A stretch of DNA of 64,000 nt from Melaminivora suipulveris. GTDB lineage: Bacteria > Pseudomonadota > Gammaproteobacteria > Burkholderiales > Burkholderiaceae_C. The position numbers were made by a program, and so were the translations under genes. The stretch lies in NCBI RefSeq assembly GCF_003008575.1, contig NZ_CP027667.1, forward strand, positions 1,120,501 to 1,184,500. Reading direction: 5' to 3'. Below are positions 1 through 7,804 of the stretch, in pieces (positions within the stretch are counted from its first letter, which is position 1; the number at the start of each line of letters is the position of its first letter). Under the pieces are notes generated by a model, which was not told the DNA's origin, made no database searches, and was given only the letters and a program-made list of their open reading frames with translations.

Positions 1-62
1 CAGCTCGTGCCGACCTCCATGCTGATGGTGTCCTGGCAGAACACCTGCCATTCCCAATTCAT
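1..62 (-). CDS. gltJ: Glutamate/aspartate ABC transporter permease GltJ (N-terminal fragment, cut by window)
   Basis: Only the first 20 codons lie in the window, and the rest runs off the left edge. The start MNWEWQVFCQDT matches the characteristic beginning of GltJ, one of the two inner-membrane permeases of the GltIJKL glutamate/aspartate importer. The reverse strand has AGGAG a few bases ahead of the ATG. It lies downstream of gltI on the same strand, the usual order gltI-gltJ-gltK-gltL, with a hairpin terminator between them. The identification rests on this short N-terminus plus the gltI neighbour. Confidence 0.85.
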   Translation of the reverse strand, partial: MNWEWQVFCQDTISMEVGTS

Positions 63-128
63 AGGAGTACCTCTCCTGTTGTCTTGTTGTGGTCCAGGCG
101 CCGCCCGCACGGTGGCGGACAGCCAACG

Positions 129-169
129 AAAAACGCCCCTTCCCGAGCCGGACCGGCTGAAAAGGGGCG
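129..169 (-). terminator. Intrinsic terminator/attenuator between gltI and gltJ
   Basis: On the minus strand an 8-bp perfect stem (CGCCCCTT/AAGGGGCG, 134-141 and 162-169) is followed directly by five T residues (129-133). It sits just after the gltI stop and before gltJ. Such partial terminators are common after the binding-protein gene of ABC importer operons, where they leave the binding protein expressed above the membrane subunits. That role is inference. Confidence 0.75.
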
Positions 170-186
170 CTGCGCCAGTTCAGGCC

Positions 187-1086
187 TTACTTGATTTCGT
201 AGGACTCCATGGGCTTGTCGTTGGGATGGGCCCAAGCGTCCTTGGTGGCCTCGGACAGCGGCAGGCCGATCTTCACGTTGTTGGGCGGGATCGGCTGCAT
301 GAACCAGCGGTCATACAGCTTGGCCAGCGAGCCGTCGGCGATCTGGCGCTTGATGGAATCGTCCACGGCCTTCTTGAAGGCAGGGTCGTCCTTTCGCAGC
401 ATGCAGGCGATGGGCTCCACCGACAGCACTTCGCCGACGATCTTGAAGTCCTGCGGGTTCTTGGACTTGGAGATGCTGGCCGCCAGGATGGAGCCGTCCA
501 TGATGAAGGCGTCGGCGCGGCCGGTCTCCAGCATCAGGAAGCTGTCGGCGTGGTCCTTGCCCATGACTTCCTTGAAAGTCAGGCCGTCGGCGCGCTTGTT
601 CTTGCGCAGCGTCTGCACCGAGGTCGTGCCGGTGGTGGTGACGATGGTCTTGCCGTTCAGGTCCTTGATGCCGGTGATGCCCGACTTGGCGTTCACGGCG
701 ATGCGCACTTCTTCCACGTAGGTGGTCACGGCAAAAGCCACTTCCTTTTGGCGCGCCTGGTTGTTCGTGGTCGAGCCGCACTCCAGGTCCACCGTGCCGT
801 TGGTCACCAGCGGGATGCGGTTTTGCGAGGTCACGGGCTGGTACTTGACGTCCAGCTTGGCCAGGCCGAGCTGCTTTTGGATGTCATCGGCGATGCGCTC
901 GCTCATCTCCGTGTGAAAACCCACGTACTTGCCGTTACCCAGGGTGTAGCCCAAGCCCGAGGACTCGCGCACGCCCAGGGTGATGGCGCCGGAGGACTTG
1001 ATCTTGGCCAGCGTGTCGCCCGCCTGGGCGAAGGTGGTGCCTGCGGCCAGCAGGGTGATGGCGGCGGCCAGCAATTGTTTTTTCAT
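187..1086 (-). CDS. gltI: Glutamate/aspartate ABC transporter periplasmic binding protein GltI
   Basis: Encodes 299 residues, the normal length for GltI/DEBP. A Sec signal peptide (MKKQLLAAAITLLAAG, cleavage near residue 21) is followed by a family 3 solute-binding fold that captures L-glutamate/L-aspartate in the periplasm and delivers it to GltJK. Family-type segments include VDLECGSTTNN and the C-terminal DRWFMQPIPP. The start was set at 1086 because the reverse strand has AAGGAGAT seven bases before this ATG and the signal peptide begins there; an upstream extension in the same frame lacks such features. gltJ follows after a terminator. The 172 bp upstream hold the presumed promoter and include GGGTATTCCC near 1228, a near-palindrome of unknown meaning. 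Confidence 0.95.
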   Translation of the reverse strand: MKKQLLAAAITLLAAGTTFAQAGDTLAKIKSSGAITLGVRESSGLGYTLGNGKYVGFHTEMSERIADDIQKQLGLAKLDVKYQPVTSQNRIPLVTNGTVDLECGSTTNNQARQKEVAFAVTTYVEEVRIAVNAKSGITGIKDLNGKTIVTTTGTTSVQTLRKNKRADGLTFKEVMGKDHADSFLMLETGRADAFIMDGSILAASISKSKNPQDFKIVGEVLSVEPIACMLRKDDPAFKKAVDDSIKRQIADGSLAKLYDRWFMQPIPPNNVKIGLPLSEATKDAWAHPNDKPMESYEIK

Positions 1087-1258
1087 GCTTATCTCCTTGT
1101 GGGTGGATATGTAAGGCGAAGAGACGAGGAGCGCCTGCGCAGCCGCGCCGCGGATAGCGGCGGCCGTCAGCGTTCGGTCAGGCGCGTATTGTGCGCGCTC
1201 TACAGTCCCGGTGTGGAGCAGACGCATAGGGTATTCCCACGTCCCGCAACGGGCAGGC

Positions 1259-2224
1259 TCACACGCCGGCGTTGCTGGGATGGGCCGCCAGGTAATCCCA
1301 CAGCGACTGCACCAGGCCCTTGCTGGAGTCCTTGCTGGAGTCCTTGCTGGAGTCCTTGCGGGAGGGCTTTTCGCGGTAGGCGCGCACGTCCATGACCATC
1401 TGCAACTGCTGTTGCATGGCCGGCGGCGCAGCGTTGGTCAGCTTGCCCGCGCGCAGCTCCTTCTTCGCCGCGCTGTAGGGCAGAAAAGCGACGCCGTGCC
1501 CCTCCAGCGCCATGGCCTTCAGGCCCTCGGCCATGTCGGTCTCGTAGACCCGGTCCAGGTGGATGGGCGTGGCCGCCTGCTTGAGGATCAGATCGGTGAC
1601 CCGGCCCAGGTAGGCGCCGGGCGCATAGCCCAGAAAGGGCAGCGGCTCGCTGGCGCTGCCCGGCAGTGTGAACAGTGGCGCGCCACCCTCGCCGGCCTTG
1701 GCGTAGGGCGCCAGCGGCTCCTGCCCCAGCGAGACCATCTCGTAGCGCTGCGGATCGAGCTGTATCGGCTGCGACTCATGGTGGTAGGCGACCATCACGT
1801 CGCAGCCGCCCTCCACCAGCCGCAGCACCGCGTCGTGCACGTTGAGCGCGATCAGCCGGCTCTTGAACGGCCCGAAATCCGTGCGCAGGCTCGACACCCA
1901 GGCCGGGAAGAAGGTGAAGGCCAGCGTGTGCGGCACGGCGAACTCGATCATGTCGCTGGCCGGGCTGGAGTGCGCGCGCATCACCGCGCGGGTGTTGTGC
2001 AGCGCCTGCAGCACTTCCAACGCCTGCTCGTGGAGCGTGTGGCCGGCGGCCGTGAGGCTGGTGGGGTAGGAGCTGCGATCCACCAGATCGGTGCCGGCCC
2101 AGGCCTCCAGCGCCTGGATGCGGCGCGAAAACGCCGGCTGCGTCACATGGCGCAGTTGCGCCGAGCGGCTGAAGCTGCGCGTCTCAGCCAGGCTGACGAA
2201 ATCTTCGAGCCACTTGGTTTCCAT
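1259..2224 (-). CDS. LysR-type transcriptional regulator with a KDSS repeat tail
   Basis: 321 residues. The N-terminal winged helix-turn-helix (about residues 2-60; WLEDFVSLAETRSFSRSA, then QPAFSRRIQALE) is typical of LysR proteins and is followed by a periplasmic-binding-like effector domain. The ATG at 2224 puts the HTH at the N-terminus; an in-frame ATG nine bases upstream is also possible. Near the C-terminus three 12-bp direct repeats (about 1321-1356) encode KDSS units in a hydrophilic insert, which is unusual for the family. The gene lies behind gltI on the same strand and divergent from the TRAP operon (214-bp gap). LysR regulators often control divergent neighbours, so the TRAP operon is the first candidate target, but the effector is unknown. 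Confidence 0.9.
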   Translation of the reverse strand: METKWLEDFVSLAETRSFSRSAQLRHVTQPAFSRRIQALEAWAGTDLVDRSSYPTSLTAAGHTLHEQALEVLQALHNTRAVMRAHSSPASDMIEFAVPHTLAFTFFPAWVSSLRTDFGPFKSRLIALNVHDAVLRLVEGGCDVMVAYHHESQPIQLDPQRYEMVSLGQEPLAPYAKAGEGGAPLFTLPGSASEPLPFLGYAPGAYLGRVTDLILKQAATPIHLDRVYETDMAEGLKAMALEGHGVAFLPYSAAKKELRAGKLTNAAPPAMQQQLQMVMDVRAYREKPSRKDSSKDSSKDSSKGLVQSLWDYLAAHPSNAGV

Positions 2225-2438
2225 GATGGCGCGCATTATCGGGCTGCGGCATCCCCGCACCGATGCGTTGTCCCCTTGGTGAACACCCTGCCAGGGCGCG
2301 TGCAGCATTTGATTGCAAAATAGCCGGCTGGCTGCGCCCTACCCGGGCGCGTCCGTCCAGGGTCTGCGGTGCAAGACGCCGCCTGGCCGAAGCGACCTCT
2401 CCCGCCCATGCCCGCCTTGCCGCTCTTCTCACGCCTTC

Positions 2439-3023
2439 ATGCCTGTCCATCCCCCATCCGGGACGCCCGACCCCGGCAGCGCCCCCCTGCCTGACGCCAG
2501 CGCCGAGCCCCGCTCGCTGCGCCTGGAGTACTGGCTCACCGCCGTGTCCATGGCGTTGCTGGCTTTGATCACCTTCACCAACGTGATCGTGCGCTACTTC
2601 ACCGATTCCTCGTTCGCCTGGACGGAGGAGTTCTCCGTGTTCCTGATGATCGTGCTGGCGCTGGTCGGCGGCTCCTCGGCCGTGGCGCGCGACCAGCACA
2701 TCCGCATCGAATTCTTCTGCGCCTCCGGCTCGGCCGCGCGGCGCCGGCGCCTGGCGCAGCTGGGCGCATCGCTGGTGGCGGTCCTGTTCACGCTGATCTC
2801 GGCGCTTTCCGTGCGCGTGGTCTGGGACGACTATCGCTTCGAGGAGACCTCACCCGGCATCGGCGTGCCGCAGTGGTGGTATTCGGTCTGGCTGCCCATT
2901 CTGTCGGCGCTCATCGCCGCGCGCGCCGTGGGACTGCTCAAGCGCCGCACGCGCCAGAGCGACGCCGAGTACCTGGCCAGCGACGAGCCGCCGGCGGCAC
3001 CGGTCGCGAAAGGCCGGCCATGA
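2439..3023 (+). CDS. TRAP transporter small permease (DctQ family)
   Basis: About 194 residues with four hydrophobic segments (ALLALITFTNVIVRY; FSVFLMIVLALVG; a third near residue 110; WYSVWLPILSALIAARAVG). The WTEEFSVFLMIVLALVGGS segment is typical of DctQ. DctQ pairs with the large permease in the inner membrane to use the sodium gradient for organic-acid uptake. The start at 2439 (MPVHPP) gives the usual short cytoplasmic N-terminus, while an upstream ATG at 2313 would add 42 low-quality residues. No strong ribosome site is visible, so the start is tentative. Its stop overlaps the next gene by four bases (ATGA), which indicates coupled translation. Confidence 0.88.
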   Translation: MPVHPPSGTPDPGSAPLPDASAEPRSLRLEYWLTAVSMALLALITFTNVIVRYFTDSSFAWTEEFSVFLMIVLALVGGSSAVARDQHIRIEFFCASGSAARRRRLAQLGASLVAVLFTLISALSVRVVWDDYRFEETSPGIGVPQWWYSVWLPILSALIAARAVGLLKRRTRQSDAEYLASDEPPAAPVAKGRP

Positions 3024-4318
3024 TCGCCACGCTGCTGTTCGTCGCCTTCCTCTCGCTGATGTTCCTGGGCGTTCCCATCGGCGCGGCGCTGGGGCTGGCG
3101 GGTGCCGTGGCCATCGGCCTGGCCAACTCGGAAGCGCAATGGTTTGGCCTCTTGGCCGTGCCGCAGAACTTCTACGCCGGCCTGGGCAAATACCCGCTGC
3201 TGGCGATTCCGATGTTCGTGCTGGTCGGCTCCATCTTCGACCGCTCGGGCGTGGCGCTGCGGCTGGTGAACTTTGCCGTGTCCATCGTCGGCCGCGGGCC
3301 GGGCATGCTGCCGCTGGTGGCCATTGCCGTGGCCATGTTCATGGGCGGCATCTCCGGCTCGGGGCCGGCCACGGCCGCCGCAGTGGGCGGGGTGATGATC
3401 GCCGCCATGGCGCGCGCCGGCTATCCGGCCGGCTACAGCGCCAGCGTGGTGGCCAGCGCCGCGGCCACCGACATCCTGATCCCACCCTCGGTGGCCTTCA
3501 TCGTCTATTCGGTGCTGGTGCCGGGCGCGTCGGTGCCGGCGCTGTTTGCCGCCGGCATGTTCCCCGGCGTGCTGGCCGGGCTGTCGCTGATCATCCCGGC
3601 GGTGTGGCTGGCGCGACGCCACGGCATGGGCAAGCTGGAAGCCGGCCTGGCGCGCCCGCCGTTCTGGCGCAGCCTGCGCGAGGCATCGTGGGGCCTGGCG
3701 GCGCCGGTGGTCATCCTGGGCGGCATGCGCATGGGCTGGTTCACGCCCACCGAGGCCGCCGTCGTCGCCGTGTTCTATGGCCTGTTCGTCGGCATGGTGG
3801 TGCACCGCACGATTCGGGTGCGCGATCTGTTTCCCATCCTGCGCGAGGCCGGCGAACTATCGGCCGTCATCCTGGTGGTGGTCTCGCTGGCCGGCATCTT
3901 CGCCTTCTCGCTGTCCACGCTGGGCGTGATCGACCCGGTCACGCGCGCCATCGTCGAGTCCGGCCTGAACGAGAGCGGCGTGCTGGCGCTGATCATCGTG
4001 CTGCTGCTGATCATGGGCATGTTCCTGGACGGCATCTCCATCATGCTGATCTTCGTGCCGCTGATGGCGCCCATCATGGCGCACTACCAGTGGGACGTGG
4101 TCTGGTTCGGCGTGGTGCTGGTGCTGACCATCGCCATCGGCCAGTTCACCCCGCCCATGGCCGTGAACCTGATGGTGTCGGCAAAAATCGCCCAGGCGCG
4201 CATGGAGGCCACCACGCGCTGGGTGCTGTGGCTGGTGGCCGCCATGTGCCTGGCGATGATCGCCGTGGTGGCCTGGCCGCAGATCGCGCTGTGGCTGCCG
4301 GCGCGACTGGGCTACTGA
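3020..4318 (+). CDS. TRAP transporter large permease (DctM family)
   Basis: 432 residues, the standard DctM length, almost wholly hydrophobic with about 12 membrane segments. Family motifs visible include SGSGPATAAAVGGVMI (about residues 113-128), the helical-hairpin segment ATDILIPPSVAFIVY and GQFTPPMAVNLMVSAKIAQ near the C-terminus. It forms the ion-coupled transport channel with the preceding DctQ subunit. Start: the ATG overlaps the dctQ stop as ATGA. The binding-protein gene follows 47 bp downstream on the same strand, completing a three-gene operon. The transported compound cannot be read from the sequence. Confidence 0.95.
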   Translation: MIATLLFVAFLSLMFLGVPIGAALGLAGAVAIGLANSEAQWFGLLAVPQNFYAGLGKYPLLAIPMFVLVGSIFDRSGVALRLVNFAVSIVGRGPGMLPLVAIAVAMFMGGISGSGPATAAAVGGVMIAAMARAGYPAGYSASVVASAAATDILIPPSVAFIVYSVLVPGASVPALFAAGMFPGVLAGLSLIIPAVWLARRHGMGKLEAGLARPPFWRSLREASWGLAAPVVILGGMRMGWFTPTEAAVVAVFYGLFVGMVVHRTIRVRDLFPILREAGELSAVILVVVSLAGIFAFSLSTLGVIDPVTRAIVESGLNESGVLALIIVLLLIMGMFLDGISIMLIFVPLMAPIMAHYQWDVVWFGVVLVLTIAIGQFTPPMAVNLMVSAKIAQARMEATTRWVLWLVAAMCLAMIAVVAWPQIALWLPARLGY

Positions 4319-4365
4319 TGACCCAGGATGCTTTCTTTTCGTTGACCCTCAAGGAGACTTAAACC

Positions 4366-5400
4366 ATGAAACTGCGCACTTTCCTCACCGCGACGGCTGC
4401 TGCCGCGACGCTGCTCACCCTGGGCCTGCCCGCCGCGCACGCGCAAAACTACAAGAGCGAATACCGCATGTCGCTGGTGGTGGGCACGGCCTTCCCCTGG
4501 GGCAAGGGCGGCGAGATCTGGGCCAACAAAGTGCGTGAGAAGACCAACGGCCGCATCAACATCAAGCTCTACCCCGGCGTGTCGCTGATCCAGGGCGACC
4601 AGACGCGCGAGTTCTCGGCGCTGCGCCAGGGCGTGATCGACATGGCCGTGGGCTCGACCATCAACTGGTCGCCGCAGGTCAAGCAGCTGAACCTGTTCTC
4701 GCTGCCGTTCCTGATGCCCGACTACGCCGCCATCGACGCGCTCACACAGGGCGAAGTCGGCAAGGAAATCTTCAAGACGCTGGACAAGGCCGGCGTGGTA
4801 CCGCTGGCCTGGGGCGAGAACGGCTACCGCGAGCTGACCAACTCCAAGCACGCCGTCAAGACCCCCGCCGACATGAAGGGCCTGAAGATCCGCGTTGTGG
4901 GCTCGCCGCTGTTCGTCGACACCTTCACCGCCCTGGGCGCCAACCCCACGCAGATGAGCTGGGCCGACGCGCAGCCGGCGTTCGCCAGCGGCGCCGTGGA
5001 CGGGCAGGAAAACCCGATGAGCATCTTCACCGCCGCCAAGCTGCAAAACGTCGGCCAGAAGTACCTGACGATGTGGGGCTACGTGGCCGACCCGCTGGTC
5101 TTCGTGGTCAACAAGGACGTGTGGAATTCCTGGACGCCCGAGGACCGCGAGCACGTGCGCCAGGCCGCCATCGAGGCCGGCAAGGAGGAGATCGTCATCG
5201 CACGCAAGGGCATGATCGAGCCCGGCCAGCCGCTGCTGAAAGACATCGAGGGCATGGGCGTCACCGTCACGCGCCTGTCGCCAGCCGAGCGCGACGCCTT
5301 CGTGCAAGCCACGCGTGCCGTCTACAACAAGTGGAAGCCCACCGTAGGCGCACCCTTGGTGGACATGGCTGAAAAAGCCATCGCCGCGCGGAAGAAGTAA
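4366..5400 (+). CDS. TRAP transporter periplasmic substrate-binding protein (DctP family)
   Basis: 344 residues: signal peptide 1-26 (cleavage after AHA) and a DctP fold. The ligand-anchoring region includes GLKIRVVGSPLFVDTF, whose arginine normally binds the substrate carboxylate, and the following WADAQPAFASGAVDGQENP signature. AAGGAGAC lies about ten bases ahead of the ATG. It delivers a carboxylate-type ligand to the DctQM permease encoded just upstream. Position after Q and M is a common alternative to the P-Q-M order. The adjoining E1 dehydrogenase genes lie 363 bp downstream across repeats, so a shared pathway is possible but not shown. Confidence 0.95.
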   Translation: MKLRTFLTATAAAATLLTLGLPAAHAQNYKSEYRMSLVVGTAFPWGKGGEIWANKVREKTNGRINIKLYPGVSLIQGDQTREFSALRQGVIDMAVGSTINWSPQVKQLNLFSLPFLMPDYAAIDALTQGEVGKEIFKTLDKAGVVPLAWGENGYRELTNSKHAVKTPADMKGLKIRVVGSPLFVDTFTALGANPTQMSWADAQPAFASGAVDGQENPMSIFTAAKLQNVGQKYLTMWGYVADPLVFVVNKDVWNSWTPEDREHVRQAAIEAGKEEIVIARKGMIEPGQPLLKDIEGMGVTVTRLSPAERDAFVQATRAVYNKWKPTVGAPLVDMAEKAIAARKK

Positions 5401-5404
5401 AGGG

Positions 5405-5470
5405 CAACCCCCGAGCGGCTGCGCCGCTCCCCCTTCTCTGGCGCTTCGCTGGGAAGGGGGCGACACCAGC
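5405..5470. repeat. GC-rich intergenic hairpin element downstream of the TRAP operon
   Basis: Two nested dyads are visible: GAGCGGC-TGC-GCCGCTC (5413-5429), and CCCCCTTCT facing GGAAGGGGG (about 5429-5460). The element begins a few bases after the dctP-type stop codon and could end transcription, though it lacks a T-run. It resembles the GC-rich CCCCCTCGAGGGGG element at 22875-22935 in composition and placement, which suggests a dispersed element family. This link is visual only. Confidence 0.5.
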
Positions 5471-5554
5471 GCGGCGGGGCGGTCCCCAAGCGCGGTGTCT
5501 GCTGGTTTTGGCGCCTCGTGCTTTGGGTGGCAGCGCGCGCGCTGCCACCTGTTA

Positions 5555-5713
5555 TTCAAAAATGATAGCTGCTCGCGCTTATTTCACGCCGACTGAAGGC
5601 CGATTTGACTGAAAAATCAGCCATACGGCACGTACAAATGTCTCCGCGCCGGCTCAATATGGGTGAAAAAGCCATTCAGTCGGCGTGAATCAATCACAGT
5701 GCGCTATCAAAAC
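5555..5713. repeat. Two dispersed intergenic repeats in head-to-head orientation
   Basis: A forward copy (5555-5620: ATGATAGCTG, then TTCACGCCGACTGAA at 5583-5597, then TTTGACTGAAAAATCAG) faces a reverse copy (5663-5713: TTCAGTCGGCGTGAA at 5675-5689, ending in GCTATCAAAA). The 15-base cores are perfect reverse complements, so the pair can form a long stem. Related single copies occur at about 16399, 19081, 23341, 26093 and 34744. Together with the GC-rich hairpin at 5405-5470 this accounts for most of the 363-bp gap between the TRAP and E1 operons. No gene is seen in the gap. Confidence 0.75.
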
Positions 5714-5763
5714 CATACTGCCGCCGGCGCTATGCGGCGCTTGGCCGGCACCTGTGAGAGTCG

Positions 5764-6768
5764 ATGAACGAACTGCTTGATCTGTACCGCACCATGGTGC
5801 GCATTCGCGCCTTCGAGGACGCGGCCGAGGCGGCCAGCCAGGGGGGAGTGTCCTGGGGCGGCGCAGCCACCGAGGGCGCCGAGGTGCGCGTCAAGGGCCC
5901 GCTGCACCTGTCCACCGGCCAGGAGGCCGTGGCCGCCGGCGTGTGCGCGCACCTGCATGCGCGCGACCTGCTGACCTCGACCCACCGCGGCCATGGTCAC
6001 ACCCTCGCCAAGGGCGCCGATCCGGCCAGGATGATGTGCGAGCTGTTCGGCCGCGCCAGCGGCTACAACGGCGGCAAGGGCGGCTCCATGCATATCGCGG
6101 ATTTCTCGGTCGGCATGCTGGGCGCCAACGGCGTGGTCACCGCCGGCCTGCCGATCGCCGTGGGCGCGGCGCACGGCCTGAAAATCCGCGGCGAGGACGC
6201 CATCGCCGTGAGCTTCTTCGGCGACGGCGCCATCAACCGCGGCCCCTTTCTGGAAGCGCTGAACTGGGCGCAGATCTACCGCCTGCCGGTGCTGTTCGTG
6301 TGCGAGGACAACCGCATCTCTGCCACCACCCAGTCCGCGCCCATGACGGCCGGCGAGCAGGCCGCCAGCGCCCGCGCGCAGGCGCTGGGCATCCCGGCGG
6401 TGCAGGTCGACGGCAACGCCGCGCTGGCCGTGAGCGAGGCTGCGCGCAAGCTGATCGAAGAAATCCGCGCCGGCAGCGGCCCGCGCCTGCTGCATGCGCT
6501 GACCTACCGCCTCAAGGGCCACGTCTCGGTCGATCCGGCCAGCTACCGTGATCCGGCCGAGGTGGCCCAGGCACTGAAGAACGACCCCATAGTCCTGGCG
6601 CGCGAGCGGCTGCAAGCGCAGGGCTTGGGCGAACAGGCCGCGCAGATCGAGCGCGAGGCGGACGAGGAAATTGCTGCCGCCGTGGCGACGGCCAGCGCCG
6701 CGCCGCTGCCGCCGCCCGAGGCCGCCTACAGCGACGTGGTCAGCATTGGAGAAGGCGCATGGACGTGA
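5764..6768 (+). CDS. Thiamine pyrophosphate-dependent dehydrogenase E1 component, alpha subunit
   Basis: 334 residues of the E1-alpha fold. The TPP/Mg-binding motif runs from GDGAINRG (residues 153-160) to EDN (181-183). HRGHGHTLAKG (74-84) and the glycine-rich YNGGKGGSMHIADF (101-114) are typical of acetoin and pyruvate dehydrogenase E1 alpha. Together with the beta subunit it decarboxylates a 2-oxo acid or cleaves acetoin to a hydroxyalkyl-TPP intermediate. An insertion around residues 27-45 (GGVSWGGAATEGAE) separates the first helix from the KGPLHLS segment and is longer than I would expect. The gene overlaps the beta subunit gene by 10 bp. No E2 or E3 gene accompanies it, so the acceptor and the true substrate are open; acetoin dehydrogenase AcoA is the closest guess. 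Confidence 0.85.
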   Translation: MNELLDLYRTMVRIRAFEDAAEAASQGGVSWGGAATEGAEVRVKGPLHLSTGQEAVAAGVCAHLHARDLLTSTHRGHGHTLAKGADPARMMCELFGRASGYNGGKGGSMHIADFSVGMLGANGVVTAGLPIAVGAAHGLKIRGEDAIAVSFFGDGAINRGPFLEALNWAQIYRLPVLFVCEDNRISATTQSAPMTAGEQAASARAQALGIPAVQVDGNAALAVSEAARKLIEEIRAGSGPRLLHALTYRLKGHVSVDPASYRDPAEVAQALKNDPIVLARERLQAQGLGEQAAQIEREADEEIAAAVATASAAPLPPPEAAYSDVVSIGEGAWT

Positions 6769-7787
6769 GCACAACGACCCCCAACGGCACCAGCGCGCAG
6801 CGCGTGCGCACGCTGAGCTACGCACAGGCAGCGGCCCTGGCCTTGCAGGAGGCCATGCAGACCCACCCGCACATCGTCGCCCTGGGCGAGGACCTGGGCC
6901 GCGGCGGCGTCTTCGGCCAGTACCGGAGCGCCGACGGGCGCTGCCTGGCCGAGCTGTTCGGCTCGCAGCGCATCATCGACACGCCGATTTCCGAGGCGAC
7001 CATCATGGGCGCCGGCGTCGGCATGGCGCTGGCCGGGCTGCATCCGGTCGTCGAGATGCGCGTGGCCGACTTCGCGCTGTGCGCCATCGACGAGCTGGTC
7101 AACCAGGCCGCCAAGAACCGCTTCATGTTCGGCGGCCAGGGCCGCGTGCCGCTCATTGCGCGCCTGCCCATCGGCATCTGGACGGCATCGGCCGCGCAGC
7201 ACTCGCAGTCTTTCGAGGCCTGGTTTGCTCACATTCCCGGCCTGGTCGTCGTGGCGCCCGCCACGCCGCAGGACAACTACGGCCTGCTGAAAGCTTCGCT
7301 GGCCAGTGGCGACCCGGTGGTCTACATGGAGCACAAGGAGCTATGGGGCCTGCAGGGCGAGGTCGACACGCAGGCCACGGCCGAGCTGGGCAAGTGCCGC
7401 GTGGCTTTCGATGAAGGCGAGGGACGCGATCTGACCGTCGTCTCCTGGTCGCGCCAGGTGCATGTCTGCGTCGATGCCGCGCGCGAGCTGGCAGCCAGCG
7501 GCGTGCGCACCCGCGTGCTGGACCTGCGCACCATCTGGCCCTGGGACCGCGAAGCCGTGCTGGCCGCCGCCAGCGCCAGCGGTCGCCTGCTGGTGGTGCA
7601 CGAGGCCGTGCAGGCCGCGGGCTTCGGCGCCGAGGTCGCCGCCACCGTGGCCGAGCACACGGGGGCGCGCGTGGCCCGTCTGGGCGCACCGCGCATTCCC
7701 GTGGGCTACGCGCCGACGCTGGAGGCCGAGTCGCGCATCAACGCCGCGCAGGTGGTGCAGGCAGCCCGCCGGCTGCTGGCACACTGA
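6759..7787 (+). CDS. Thiamine pyrophosphate-dependent dehydrogenase E1 component, beta subunit
   Basis: 342 residues with the transketolase pyrimidine-binding domain first (LGEDLGRGGVFGQYRS, residues about 41-56, including the conserved glutamate that activates TPP) and the transketolase C-terminal domain after about residue 200 (LDLRTIWPWDREAVLAAA; VVHEAVQAAGFGAEVAA). It forms the alpha2-beta2 E1 enzyme with the upstream subunit, whose gene it overlaps by 10 bp; GGAG lies just ahead of this ATG inside the alpha gene. The closest familiar partner is AcoB/PdhB. The lipoyl E2 gene normally found next is replaced by a DUF169 gene. Confidence 0.87.
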   Translation: MDVSTTTPNGTSAQRVRTLSYAQAAALALQEAMQTHPHIVALGEDLGRGGVFGQYRSADGRCLAELFGSQRIIDTPISEATIMGAGVGMALAGLHPVVEMRVADFALCAIDELVNQAAKNRFMFGGQGRVPLIARLPIGIWTASAAQHSQSFEAWFAHIPGLVVVAPATPQDNYGLLKASLASGDPVVYMEHKELWGLQGEVDTQATAELGKCRVAFDEGEGRDLTVVSWSRQVHVCVDAARELAASGVRTRVLDLRTIWPWDREAVLAAASASGRLLVVHEAVQAAGFGAEVAATVAEHTGARVARLGAPRIPVGYAPTLEAESRINAAQVVQAARRLLAH

Positions 7788-7804
7788 GCCAGGAGGTGTC
7801 CAAG

